DNA of 42,387 bases from Gelidibacter pelagius. GTDB taxonomy: Bacteria; Bacteroidota; Bacteroidia; Flavobacteriales; Flavobacteriaceae. Both the position numbers and the translations under genes were made by a program. The stretch is from contig NZ_JAGEVG010000029.1 of the NCBI RefSeq assembly GCF_017581925.1, positions 1-42,387 of the forward strand, written 5' to 3'. Every line of letters begins with the position of its first letter. Position 1 is the stretch's first letter. The notes beneath the pieces are model-generated. The model did no database searches. It was not told the origin of the DNA and saw only the letters and a list, made by a program, of their open reading frames with translations. Shown one piece after another: positions 8,143 through 17,718 of this stretch.

Positions 8143-9765
8143 TTAATTTTGATCAGCTTCCGTCATATTCGGATTTGAATCAATTTCCTGTTGTGGAATT
8201 TTAAAAATCCACTTATCATTTATAGACGGTTTTGGTTGCATAAAACCATCTTGATACAATACTTCGGCAGCGCCTGAATTTGACTGATCCAATCCTTCAT
8301 CCCACCTGACATTATCATGATAGCTAAATCCTTCACCCCATAATTCAACTCTACGTTGCCATTTGATCTCGTCCATTAATAATTCCTTAGTCGTGAAAAT
8401 GCTCTTATCAAATGCAGAATCGCGCTTTTCACCGAGAATTGCAAGAGCATCTTGTGCCTCAGTAATATCATCCATCATCGCCTTTGCTTCAGCTTCTATC
8501 AATACCATTTCAGACGCTCTCATATAGATGACATCATCAGGGTCAATTGAACCTGGATTTTTCAGTTGAAACTTAACATTCATATAAGGATGGGTATTAT
8601 GTCCTTTTGTAGCACCATATTTTTCAATGATTTCAGCTTTTGCTGCATCAAAGGATGCTTTGTCACTATAATTAGGATCAGATTCAAAACTACCGCCCTG
8701 GTCATTAGAAGCCGCCGGGTTAGTATTAGGCGCCAAAGGCAACCATCCTTTAGTTCTATAATCAGTATCTGGTAGCCTATCGTACAACTCCTTGCTGATC
8801 AACTTAGGATTCGATCTGTTTTGACTTCCATTAAAAGAAAAAGCTATAAAATAAAAGTAGGATTGGAAATAATTTGTTTCTGTATCAATCACTTTTCCTC
8901 CCCAGATCACTTCTGAAAGATCATAAGAATTAAAGCCAGACAACCAACCATCTTCATCCAATAATGCATAACCATCTCTAGCCAATACAGCATTTTCAGC
9001 TGCTGCTTGCCAATCCCCCATAGATAAAGCAATACGTGCTTTAATTCCGTAGGCTGCATTTAGAGAGATGTGTGATTTATTTGCCGCTGGACTAGCTTCT
9101 TTCAGATAAGCAATAGCTTTATCGATGTCAATATACATCTGATCATAAACTTGTTGTACCGTACCTCTTGGACCACTAGTATATGGTGTTCCTTGATCTA
9201 ACTGAAGGGGCACTCCAGGATCTGTAGAAGGATTACCAATAAGGTAACCTTTTGAAAACGTAGTTATCAATCTATAGTAAGCCCATGCGCGATATGCGTG
9301 TGACTGTCCTAAGATGTTGTTTAATTGTGGGGTTACCGTAAAATCACTAGTGGCTATCTTATCTATCATAGCGCTTGAGGTCGCTACAAAATGATAACGC
9401 TGAAACCATAAGTTAAACCCAGTTGTAGCACTTGAGTTGACATGGCTTTGCCACTTTAAATCAGAGGTCATCCAACCGTTTCCAGGAGAGGAGTGGATGA
9501 TATTTCCACCAACAGCATCAAACATTGGAATAAAGTGACTTTCTCCAGATCTACTAGACGATCCACCAGTCAATTGATTTTGACCGTACATCATTCTATG
9601 AAGCCCGTTGAGTACCAACTCCATATTATCAGGGCTTGAAAGCGCAGATTCTTCTGAAATTGAATCTGTAGGAACTGTGTCAAGAAATTCTTCCTCACAG
9701 CCTAGTGTAAGTGCCATGGCACCTACAAATAATAGTATATATATTTTTCGTATCATTTTCTTCAT
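8143..9765 (-). CDS. SusD/RagB family nutrient-binding lipoprotein (pair 2)
   Basis: 540 aa. The N-terminus is a lipoprotein signal ending LTLGC (cysteine 23) followed by EEEFLD, an acidic export-type stretch and the usual SusD opening. Family motifs include GQSHAYRAWAYYRLI in the TPR-like region, VIYMRASEMVLIEAEA, RRVELWGEGFSYHDNVRW and the C-terminal KIPQQEIDSNP. It is a divergent paralogue of the SusD at 2868-4370. It lies 15 nt downstream of a susC that carries a frameshift, so on this allele it may be made without an intact transporter partner. An ATG three codons in (9756) is an alternative start. Confidence 0.95.
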   Translation of the reverse strand: MKKMIRKIYILLFVGAMALTLGCEEEFLDTVPTDSISEESALSSPDNMELVLNGLHRMMYGQNQLTGGSSSRSGESHFIPMFDAVGGNIIHSSPGNGWMTSDLKWQSHVNSSATTGFNLWFQRYHFVATSSAMIDKIATSDFTVTPQLNNILGQSHAYRAWAYYRLITTFSKGYLIGNPSTDPGVPLQLDQGTPYTSGPRGTVQQVYDQMYIDIDKAIAYLKEASPAANKSHISLNAAYGIKARIALSMGDWQAAAENAVLARDGYALLDEDGWLSGFNSYDLSEVIWGGKVIDTETNYFQSYFYFIAFSFNGSQNRSNPKLISKELYDRLPDTDYRTKGWLPLAPNTNPAASNDQGGSFESDPNYSDKASFDAAKAEIIEKYGATKGHNTHPYMNVKFQLKNPGSIDPDDVIYMRASEMVLIEAEAKAMMDDITEAQDALAILGEKRDSAFDKSIFTTKELLMDEIKWQRRVELWGEGFSYHDNVRWDEGLDQSNSGAAEVLYQDGFMQPKPSINDKWIFKIPQQEIDSNPNMTEADQN

Positions 9766-9780
9766 TTTTAAATAATTTTC

Positions 9781-12105
9781 TTAAAACGCAACATTCAGTC
9801 CTACTGATATCACTCTATTTGGGTTGTAATCATCACCACTTGGTGTACCAGAAAGATTGTACTGCGGATCTAGACCTTTTCTTTCGTTAACAATGAAAAG
9901 ATTTTCTCCAGACAAAAACAATCTCAATTTATCGATACCTATTTTATTTACAACATCATCATTTAAGTTATAAGAGAAGGTCACGTTTCTTAATGATAAG
10001 AATGAAGCATCTGTCAACCATCTTGAAGTAAGACTTGGTGATAAATTACTACTTCCATTTTGCATACGTGGCACATCTGTAACATCTCCAGGATTCTTCC
10101 AGGTATTAAGTGCATCAGGATGCAACGACACACCATATGCACCTTCGTGCATCATATTGGCATACCCATAGTCTAAAATATCTCCTCCAAGTTGGTAGGT
10201 AAACAAAAAGTTAAGACCAATATTCTTATATTTTAAACCATTGGAAATTGAACCAATGACATCTGGAACTGAAGATGCTCCAACATAACCTTTTCCTGCA
10301 TCTTGATATACATTGGTTGTAGCTTGAGTGCCATCAGGATTCATAATAGGAACGCCAACTTTGCCGTCCACCTCTTCATACATATTATAAAGTGCATCTC
10401 CATTAGCTGGATCAACGCCTGCATAGTCATAAATAAAGAACTCAAATCTTGAACGTCCTACGTCCCAACGTTTAGAACCATCTATAAATGGATCAGGAAG
10501 TGCAGTAATCTCATTCTTTAAGGTAGAGGCTTGAATACCTAAATCCCAAGAGAAATTATCAGTGTCTACGATACGACCGTTAAGACCTAACTCAAATCCC
10601 TGATTGTATAAATCACCAACGTTGTCGGGAGCTTGAATTTGACCTTCAGAACCTGGAATAGGTACATTGTATAAAAGATCAGAAGAGATTTTCTTGTAGA
10701 ATTCGAATGAACCCGTCAAACGATTATCAAACAATCCAAATTCTAAAGCCACATCAAAACTTTCAGAGGTTTCCCAAAGTAAATCTGCATTTCCTGTTGA
10801 GTCCCAAAAAATTCCAGGAGCACCAGCATTAGGATAAATAGCATATAAAGGCTGCGAGATGTAATAATTCCCTAACTGGTCATTTCCAACCTCACCATAA
10901 GAACCTCTCAGCTTCAAATTGTCAACCCATGACACATCTTTCATGAACTCTTCTTGACTGATTCTCCAGGACGCACCCACAGAATAAAATGTACCCCATT
11001 TATTGTTAGTAAACACAGAAGATCCATCTCTTCTTACAGAAGCACTTAAGTAATACCTATGATCAAAGTCGTAATTTAACCTTGCAAAATACCCTTCAAG
11101 CTTGTAGTCTGTACTACTTCCATCAGCATCTAAAATTACAGAGAAGTTTGAGCCCTCATAAATTCCGGCAACGGTCTGTGTGCCTTTAAAAATTCTATTG
11201 GAAGAGAAATGTCTGTCAAAACTTTCATGACCTAAAGTAACATCAAAACTATGCAATCCAAACGATTTGTTATAGCTTAACAATTGTGTGAAATTCTCAA
11301 CAGTTCTTCTATAACGTGCATCCTCAAATCTCGCTGTAGGCGCACCATCACCAACTTCAGCATTTTCATAACTGTGGTTAATTTGATCTTGAAAATCTTT
11401 ACCATAGATCACTCCAAATTTCAGGCCTTTTGTAATGGTCAAATCGGCATTATATCTAAATCCAAAATTATTTCTCTTGGTTTCTTCATTATTTAAAATG
11501 GCCTCTTCTAAAGCATTACGACCTACACTTGTCGGTCTGGACTGAATTCCTAAGTCACTGATACTTTCACCTCTGTCCCATCTGCGGTTTCCATCGTCAT
11601 CATTAATGTATTGACCTGTAATTGGATCTAACAAGTATGGAGAATAAATAGACCCCATGTTTTTTGCAAAACTAAAAACGTTCGCTATTGAAGACCCTCT
11701 TGAAGGTGATCCATGTGATTCTTCAACTGCGATATTGACATTACCACCCATAGTCAACCATGGTGTTGGATCATAGGTTCCGCTCAATCTGCTCGTAGTT
11801 CTTTGATAATCACTTTCTATAACATATCCTTTCTCTTTTAAATTAGAAGCAGAAAAAAACGTTGAAAAATTTTCACCACCACCAGAAACGTTAATGGAAT
11901 GACTTTCTCTTGTTCCCGTTCTTTCTAAGGCATCATACCAATCTAAGTCTTTAGCAATCACTGTTGCGTTAGGATTGATATTTCCATTCACATCTACGAT
12001 TTGATCATTAGGAACGTTAAAAGGATTTCTTCCCAAACGATTAAAAATAGTCGCTGAGGCAACTTGAGCTGCATCAGAACCACTCAATGAATTTTTGTAA
12101 GATTG
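9781..12105 (-). pseudogene. SusC/RagA transporter pair 2, C-terminal part (plug end and barrel), out of frame
   Basis: This reading frame carries the remaining part of a SusC: the last piece of the plug region (FQSYKNSLSGSD onward) and the complete beta barrel, ending RVISVGLNVAF with the normal aromatic terminus. It has no start codon or signal peptide of its own; the first possible start in this frame is a TTG at 12087. The frame begins in effect at the A4/T4 run at plus-strand 12106-12109. Removing one base there joins it to the N-terminal fragment (12074-12907) and gives a normal product of about 1041 aa. The barrel has no internal stop and no sign of decay, so the break is recent, a sequencing error, or bypassed. 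Paralogous to the intact susC at 4388-7657. Confidence 0.85.
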
Positions 12106-12907
12106 AAAACATCAACTCATAATATTCACCTGGAGATACTTGATCATAATCATCAATAGCTTTGGTGATGACTCCAAATTGAGTTGTGAAATCCACTTTA
12201 ACTGCTGAACCCTTCTTACCTTTCTTAGTGGTAATGATTACTACACCATTCGCAGCACGCGAACCGTACAAAGCAGTTGATGCTGCATCTTTAAGAACTG
12301 TTATGGTCTCAATATCATTTTGATTGATGGTATTCAATCCTCCTTGATAGGAGATACCATCTACAATATAGAGTGGATCAGTAGTTCCGTTTAGTGTACC
12401 TACACCTCTAATAACAATACTTGGAGAGGATCCCGGCTGGCCTGAAGCCGAAAGAAATTGCACACCAGTAGTGGCGCCTTCAATTGCGGCAATAGGAGAG
12501 GTTAAAGACCTTAACTCCATTTCCTCCGCCTTAATCACAGAGGCAGAACCTGTAAAGGCTTCTTTGGTTGAAGTTCCAAATGCTACAACTACCACTTCAT
12601 CAAGTGCATTGTCAATACTCAAGGCCATGTCAATGGTATTGCTGGCACCTACTACAGATTCAGCACTTTGCATTCCTACATAAGAAAATGCTAAAACCTC
12701 ACCAACACTGGCTCTTATGGAATAATTACCATCAAAGTCCGTTTGGACACCACGAGTGGTACCCTTAACTATAACATTTGCTCCAGGAATTGGCAATCCA
12801 TCGGAAACGGACGACACCGTACCTGAGACGGTCTTCTCTTGCGCATGAGACACTTGTATTACAAGCGCCATACATAACGTCATTAATCCTAGTAATTTTA
12901 CTTTCAT
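12074..12907 (-). pseudogene. SusC/RagA transporter pair 2, N-terminal part (signal peptide to plug)
   Basis: 277 aa as read. Residues 1-22 are a signal peptide (ending SHA, then QEK). A carboxypeptidase-regulatory-like domain follows at about 27-98 (GLPIPGANVIVKGTTRG), then a TonB box LDEVVVVAFG (about 102-111), and plug motifs VIRGVGTLNG..PLYIVDG and ASTALYGSRAANGVVII. Reading is normal to EYYELMF (residue 267); the last ten residues are out of frame and end at a TGA. The intact sequence would continue FQSYKNSLSGSD in the +1 frame. Cause: four T instead of three in the coding strand (plus-strand A run 12106-12109). As it stands, the fragment could not form an outer-membrane channel. Its promoter is at 12933-12964. 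Confidence 0.85.
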
Positions 12908-12932
12908 GAATTCATATTTAAGTTAGTTTCCA

Positions 12933-12964
12933 CAAACTTCCTAATAATATCTTAAAACGACAAA
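12933..12964 (-). promoter_or_regulatory. Promoter of susC pair 2
   Basis: On the minus strand: TTTG, 20 bases, GAAGTTTG (plus-strand CAAA 12961-12964 and CAAACTTC 12933-12940). The -33 box is perfect and the -7 box has one mismatch (GA for TA), the same deviation as at the first susC. The predicted leader is about 20 nt before the ATG at 12907. Confidence 0.65.
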
Positions 12965-13054
12965 ATAATTGTTAAAAATAGTTAAAACTTTAACGTTTTC
13001 TCTTTTAATGATTGAATTAATAGATTTTCGTCAATAAACTCCTACAATCATCAA

Positions 13055-13080
13055 TTGCTTCTATTAAAATTTTAACTTTG
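13055..13080 (+). promoter_or_regulatory. Promoter of rnhB
   Basis: A perfect -7 box TAACTTTG lies at 13073-13080. TTG at 13055-13057 is a possible -33 box, though the 15-bp spacer is short. The predicted start of transcription lies about 10 nt before the TTG start codon of rnhB. Confidence 0.5.
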
Positions 13081-13096
13081 TTGAAATTTTTAATCC

Positions 13097-13699
13097 TTGA
13101 AACTCAAACTTTCTTTTACTTCAAATCCCTTGGAATGTGGAACAGACGAAGCAGGACGTGGTTGCCTTGCAGGTCCTGTTACGGCCGCAGCAGTTATCTT
13201 ACCTGAAACATTTGAGAATTTGATTATGAATGATTCAAAACTACTATCAGTAGCTAAACGGGATTTTTTGAAGCCCATCATCGAAAGAGATGCCGTATCG
13301 TTTGCTTTTGCTCACGTCCATCCTGAAGAAATTGACGAAATCAACATCTTAAACGCTTCTATTTTAGCAATGCACAAGGCCATTGATGGCTTAATAACAG
13401 TGCCGACATTTATAAGTGTTGACGGCAACAGGTTTAAGCCTTTTGCAGATATCCCCCACGAAACCATTATTAAAGGCGACAGCAAACATCTTAATATCGC
13501 AGCAGCTTCAATTTTGGCCAAAACCAATAGAGATGCATATATGTGTCAAATTCATGAAGAGTTCCCCATGTACAATTGGAGACAAAACAAAGGCTATCCT
13601 ACTAAAGAACATCGTGAGGCGATAAAAAAATACGGCATTACCCCTTATCACAGAAAAACCTTTAGATTATTGCCGCAACAATTACACTTGCCACTCTAA
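13097..13699 (+). CDS. rnhB: Ribonuclease HII
   Basis: 200 aa, normal for RNase HII. This enzyme cuts RNA in RNA-DNA hybrids and starts removal of misincorporated ribonucleotides. The catalytic acidic residues are all visible: D17 and E18 in GTDEAGRG, D109 in SVDGNRF, and D128 in KGDSKH, followed by the signature [13 protein letters not shown]. The start is a TTG at 13097. It is the only plausible one, because an in-frame stop lies just upstream (13091) and no ATG occurs before the DEAGRG motif. It is followed 26 nt later by a large lipoprotein gene in the same direction, probably as an operon. The minus-strand susC promoter lies about 90 bp upstream, making the region divergent. Confidence 0.97.
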   Translation: MKLKLSFTSNPLECGTDEAGRGCLAGPVTAAAVILPETFENLIMNDSKLLSVAKRDFLKPIIERDAVSFAFAHVHPEEIDEINILNASILAMHKAIDGLITVPTFISVDGNRFKPFADIPHETIIKGDSKHLNIAAASILAKTNRDAYMCQIHEEFPMYNWRQNKGYPTKEHREAIKKYGITPYHRKTFRLLPQQLHLPL

Positions 13700-13725
13700 C
13701 TTTTTATATTTACAAAAAATTCAAC

Positions 13726-16155
13726 ATGCGAAATATTTGTTTACTGTTAACATTTATACTGATCATAAGTTGTAAAAACAACACTCATAAGCATTCCAAT
13801 CTCATGGCATTGGTGCCTCCTCATGCTTCTGTTGTCATAAAAACAACGTCAATTGAAGGTCTAATCAGTGTTTTTAAAAACAATAGTTTACTCAGTCAAT
13901 TTTCAGGAAAAGCTTCAAAAGATCACATGAACAGAAAGCTTGATTTTCTAAAGCACCTTAAACCCTCGGAGGAACTGCTGATTGCTTTTGGAAAGGACAA
14001 AACAGACAGTCTTCAAGTTTCAGTGATTACCAAATATCATAAGGATCTTTTGAAATTAGATTCGCTTCGTAATTATTCAGTAGAAACCATTACCTTAAAA
14101 AATAGGTCCTTAACCAAAACGACCATTGAGGATGAAACTATTTATAGCATCGTTAAGGACAGTATCTTTTTTGCTTCCAATGACAGAGCACTTACCGAGG
14201 CGGCCTTTAATCAAAAAGATACAGACCCTTTACTAAAGGAACTATACAAGACTGCGTCCAACGGAGAATCCCTGTCCATTTTGATCAATACCAAAGAAAA
14301 GTCATTCCAACCAGCTTTCTTCTTCGATGAACATCTCAACCAGGTCCAACTCACCAATCATCTTTTTTTGGATGCCGACTTAACACAGGACCAACTCAAA
14401 TTTGACGGCTTAACGATTGCTCAGGACTCTTCTAAAAGCTTGATTAATATTTTCAAAAACACCTTTCCACAAGAAAATCAATTGCCAAAAATCTGTCCTC
14501 CAGATAGTGATGGTTTCTTGAGCTTTTCATTTCATAGCTTCAAGACCTTTCAAGAAAACCTATCTAAATTCAGAAAACAAGATTCAATATTGGATGACTC
14601 ACTATTTGAAAGCATCATAGAAGCTGGAGTAATCTATAAAAACGGACAGCAAGCGGTCGTATTGAACAGTATTGATGCCAGCAATATGAACACGTTTTTT
14701 GGAGCACAAAATAGCGTCGAGACCTATAGAGACATCTCCATTTATTCATTTGATAAACCTGAGTTTTTCTCAAGTTTGTTCTCACCATTGATCACTTATA
14801 AAGAGGCAACAAAATTCATCAATATTGAAGACTTTTTTGTGTTTTCGGATAATCTGGACCTCTTAAAAGATGTCATCAGCAGTCATCAAAACAATGCAAC
14901 GCTCTATACGTCTCATGCCTTTGAAGACATGATGGATGAATTAAGCGATGAGTCGTCATTATTTGCTTATGGTAATGCCAATCATCTAAAGCAAATTCTC
15001 AATTCAAATTTCGAGACGGAAAACACCATCAAAACTGATGATTTCAACGCGTCCGCAATTCAGTTTGTATATGAAGCTGATTTTGCGCACGTTCATGCCA
15101 TACTACAAAAAATTAAGAAAAAATCCGCCTCAAACACGGTTCATGAAGACATCAGCGTGACTTTGGATGCCGATGTGCTGACCAATCCACAATTTGTCAA
15201 CAATCACACCAACAGCCAAATGGAAGTGGTAGTCCAGGATATTAGCAATAATTTATATCTTATTTCCAAAGATGGCAAAGTGCAATGGAAAAAGCAATTG
15301 GACGGCAAAGTCTTAGGTCGAATAGAGCAGATAGACATCAATAAAAATGGGCGGCTTCAATTGGCTTTTGCCACTGAGCATCGTGTGTATGTTTTAGATC
15401 GCAATGGAAAGGATGTTGGCGCATTTCCTTTAAAGTTTAGGGATCAGATCACACAACCGCTATCGGTCTTTGACTATGATAAAAACAGAGATTACAGATT
15501 GATGGTCACCCAAGGAGCCGCTATTTTATTATATAACAAACGAGGAAACATTGTACGAGGATTTAACTACAAAAAAGCAGAAAACACAATTAATACGCAA
15601 CCTCAACATTTCAGAATTGACAGAAAGGATTATATTGTTTTTGTCCAAGGCAATGAACTCGAAATATTAAGTCGTGTGGGCAAAACACGTGTCAACGTAA
15701 AAAACAACGTTAGCTTTAGCGATAGCGGTATTTATCTATACGACAACAAGTTCACGACAACGACAGCTAAAGGAGACCTCGTACAGATTGATGTAAATGG
15801 CAAAATGAGCAGTAGCAATCTCAATTTAGGGGAAAAACACAGCATCACAGCAACTAGTAAAACTTTAGTGACACTTTCTGAAAACATCCTGCACATTAAG
15901 ACCAATAAAGTTGAATTGGACTTTGGGGAATATACTCCACCAAAAATATTTTATGTCAACGATAAGATCTACGTCTCCGTTACCGATTTACAGGCGAAGA
16001 AAGTCTATCTTTTTGACAGTTTAGGCAAAGGAATTAACAACTTTCCGGTTTATGGGAATTCCACCATCGATCTTGACAATATTGACAAAGGAAAAAACCC
16101 CGAGTTTGTGACAAAAGGGGATCAAAACGGCATTATTATCTACCAAATAAATTAA
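13726..16155 (+). CDS. Large uncharacterised lipoprotein linked to rnhB
   Basis: 809 aa. The signal ends IISC (cysteine 16) followed by KNN, so it is a lipoprotein. The first 480 or so residues alternate helices and strands in the manner of DUF3352-like Bacteroidota lipoproteins (MALVPPHASVVIKTTS near the start); this assignment is tentative. From about residue 490 there are repeated blade-like segments (VVVQDISNNLYLISKDGKVQWKK, RVYVLDRNGKDVGAFPL, LLYNKRGNIVRGF, KVYLFDSLGKGINNFPV), which suggest a C-terminal beta-propeller. The role is unknown; a surface or periplasmic binding or assembly function would fit. It starts 26 nt after rnhB and is likely co-transcribed with it. Confidence 0.8.
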   Translation: MRNICLLLTFILIISCKNNTHKHSNLMALVPPHASVVIKTTSIEGLISVFKNNSLLSQFSGKASKDHMNRKLDFLKHLKPSEELLIAFGKDKTDSLQVSVITKYHKDLLKLDSLRNYSVETITLKNRSLTKTTIEDETIYSIVKDSIFFASNDRALTEAAFNQKDTDPLLKELYKTASNGESLSILINTKEKSFQPAFFFDEHLNQVQLTNHLFLDADLTQDQLKFDGLTIAQDSSKSLINIFKNTFPQENQLPKICPPDSDGFLSFSFHSFKTFQENLSKFRKQDSILDDSLFESIIEAGVIYKNGQQAVVLNSIDASNMNTFFGAQNSVETYRDISIYSFDKPEFFSSLFSPLITYKEATKFINIEDFFVFSDNLDLLKDVISSHQNNATLYTSHAFEDMMDELSDESSLFAYGNANHLKQILNSNFETENTIKTDDFNASAIQFVYEADFAHVHAILQKIKKKSASNTVHEDISVTLDADVLTNPQFVNNHTNSQMEVVVQDISNNLYLISKDGKVQWKKQLDGKVLGRIEQIDINKNGRLQLAFATEHRVYVLDRNGKDVGAFPLKFRDQITQPLSVFDYDKNRDYRLMVTQGAAILLYNKRGNIVRGFNYKKAENTINTQPQHFRIDRKDYIVFVQGNELEILSRVGKTRVNVKNNVSFSDSGIYLYDNKFTTTTAKGDLVQIDVNGKMSSSNLNLGEKHSITATSKTLVTLSENILHIKTNKVELDFGEYTPPKIFYVNDKIYVSVTDLQAKKVYLFDSLGKGINNFPVYGNSTIDLDNIDKGKNPEFVTKGDQNGIIIYQIN

Positions 16156-16270
16156 CACGACGACCATCCACACATAAAGACATACCAACCATACAGTTTC
16201 CTATCGTTTAAGTACTGTTTCTTACTATATTAATAGATTGCTATTAACGCTTAACAAATACTGTATAGAA

Positions 16271-17602
16271 ATGAAAACGATTCTACCCTTTAAAAATATC
16301 CTTGGCGCTGCTCTTATTGGGCTTTTTATGATGCCTTCGGCAAATGCCCAAATCTGGAAGAAATTACAAAAAAGCGCCGAACGGACCGTCGAGCGAAAAT
16401 TAGAGCGAAAAACGGAAAAAGAGACCGGCAAAATGATGGACTCCATTTTAGACCCAAGCCAAAAGTCGTCGACAAAAAAAACGCCTTCAAATGAATCGGA
16501 AAACACCGTTGACCATCAAACTCAAACACCTATCAACAATTCCAAAACCAATAATGCAACTGAAAGAAAAAATGTTTCAGACAATTTAGAAGTCTACAGC
16601 AAGTTCGATTTTGTTCCTGGGGACAAGGTGCTGTTCTATGACGACTTTTCACAAGATTTCATAGGGGATTTTCCTTCTAAATGGAATACCAATGGATCTG
16701 GCGAAGTGGTTAAAATAAATAACGTGGAAGGTAATTGGTTTGAGATCAAGCCAGGTCATTCTGTCATATACATTCCCGATTTAAAAGACCTACCTGAAGA
16801 TTATACTATTGAGTTTGACGTCGTGACCCAAGGTTTTAGTAATAAAACCAGCTCCAGCTCTTATCTACAGTTTTCATTGACTGATTCAGACGCTCTAAAA
16901 AGGCACTCAGATAATTACATTCAAAGCTCTATATCATTATGCCAATATAACTCCTATGGCATTCATTCCTCCAATCATTTCAATGGCAAGAGAGGCGGCA
17001 TTGACAGTAAAGTTGCCGCAGACATCAGAGAAGAATTACTCAACCAACCTCATATAGCCATTGCAGTAACCAAAAACAGATATCGACTTTGGGTCAATGA
17101 AACAAAATATTTAGACATCCCGAGGATGGTTGAAGAACTGAACGTATTAAAACATATCAAGTTCAATCTGGTTGGTCTTAAAGAGGGCGAAGAGCGCATA
17201 TTCATAAGTAATCTTAGAGTTGCCGATGGTGGCGAAGACTTGCGCAGAAAACTATTGTCTGAAGGGAAAATTTCTACCAACGGAATTCTCTTCGACTCTG
17301 GTTCAGCCAATATAAAACCCCAATCTTTGGGGATCGTATTACAGATTTCTCAAGTATTGCTGCAAGATGAAAACATGAAACTCAATATTGTTGGCCATAC
17401 AGATGCTGATGGCAATAGTGGCACCAATATGACCCTTTCAAAACAACGTGCCGAGTCCGTTAAAAACGCTTTGGTCAATCTTTACAACATTCCTGCGAGC
17501 AGACTCCAAACGGATGGCAAAGGTGCAAGCGTCCCAGTAGCCGACAACACCTCCGCCGATGGAAAGGCGCAAAACAGACGCGTCGAATTTATAAAAATTT
17601 AG
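16271..17602 (+). CDS. OmpA-family protein with a concanavalin-like middle domain
   Basis: 443 aa from the ATG at 16271; an in-frame TTG at 16238 would add residues before the signal peptide and is less likely. Residues 1-26 are a signal peptide (ending ANA, then Q27). A highly charged segment follows (ERTVERKLERKTEKE), then a beta-rich domain (about 110-325; LFYDDFSQD, YTIEFDVVTQG, YRLWVNETKYLDI) like concanavalin/LamG lectin folds. The C-terminal OmpA domain (about 335-443) has ILFDSGSANIKP, NIVGHTDADG and the NRRVEF ending. The OmpA domain binds peptidoglycan, so the protein probably links the outer membrane or periplasm to the wall. The middle domain may bind sugar or protein. It ends at a good terminator. 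Confidence 0.85.
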   Translation: MKTILPFKNILGAALIGLFMMPSANAQIWKKLQKSAERTVERKLERKTEKETGKMMDSILDPSQKSSTKKTPSNESENTVDHQTQTPINNSKTNNATERKNVSDNLEVYSKFDFVPGDKVLFYDDFSQDFIGDFPSKWNTNGSGEVVKINNVEGNWFEIKPGHSVIYIPDLKDLPEDYTIEFDVVTQGFSNKTSSSSYLQFSLTDSDALKRHSDNYIQSSISLCQYNSYGIHSSNHFNGKRGGIDSKVAADIREELLNQPHIAIAVTKNRYRLWVNETKYLDIPRMVEELNVLKHIKFNLVGLKEGEERIFISNLRVADGGEDLRRKLLSEGKISTNGILFDSGSANIKPQSLGIVLQISQVLLQDENMKLNIVGHTDADGNSGTNMTLSKQRAESVKNALVNLYNIPASRLQTDGKGASVPVADNTSADGKAQNRRVEFIKI

Positions 17603-17627
17603 GATCAGGTAAATCCTCATGTTTTCT

Positions 17628-17662
17628 AAAACGCCAGGGATTTTTCTTTGGCGTTTTCTCTT
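17628..17662 (+). terminator. Terminator after the OmpA-family gene
   Basis: AAAACGCCA (17628-17636) and TGGCGTTTT (17649-17657) form a perfect 9-bp stem with a 12-nt loop, followed by CTCTTTG. It lies 25 bp past the stop codon. Confidence 0.75.
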
Positions 17663-17690
17663 TGATTTCACACAAATTTATGTAGTATTG
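17661..17690 (+). promoter_or_regulatory. Promoter of the nucleoid-associated protein gene
   Basis: TTTG at 17661-17664, an 18-bp spacer, then TAGTATTG at 17683-17690 (one mismatch to TAnnTTTG). The ATG is at 17719, giving a leader of about 20 nt. Confidence 0.5.
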
Positions 17691-17718
17691 CAGACTTCAA
17701 AAATGCAAACATTCTGTC

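Noticed and set aside
12074-12109. Programmed +1 frameshifting as the normal way to express susC pair 2
   Set aside because: The TTT-T site is short, no stimulatory structure or stop codon lies directly at the slip site, and programmed shifts are not known to me in SusC; mutation or sequencing error is simpler. Left open in the findings.
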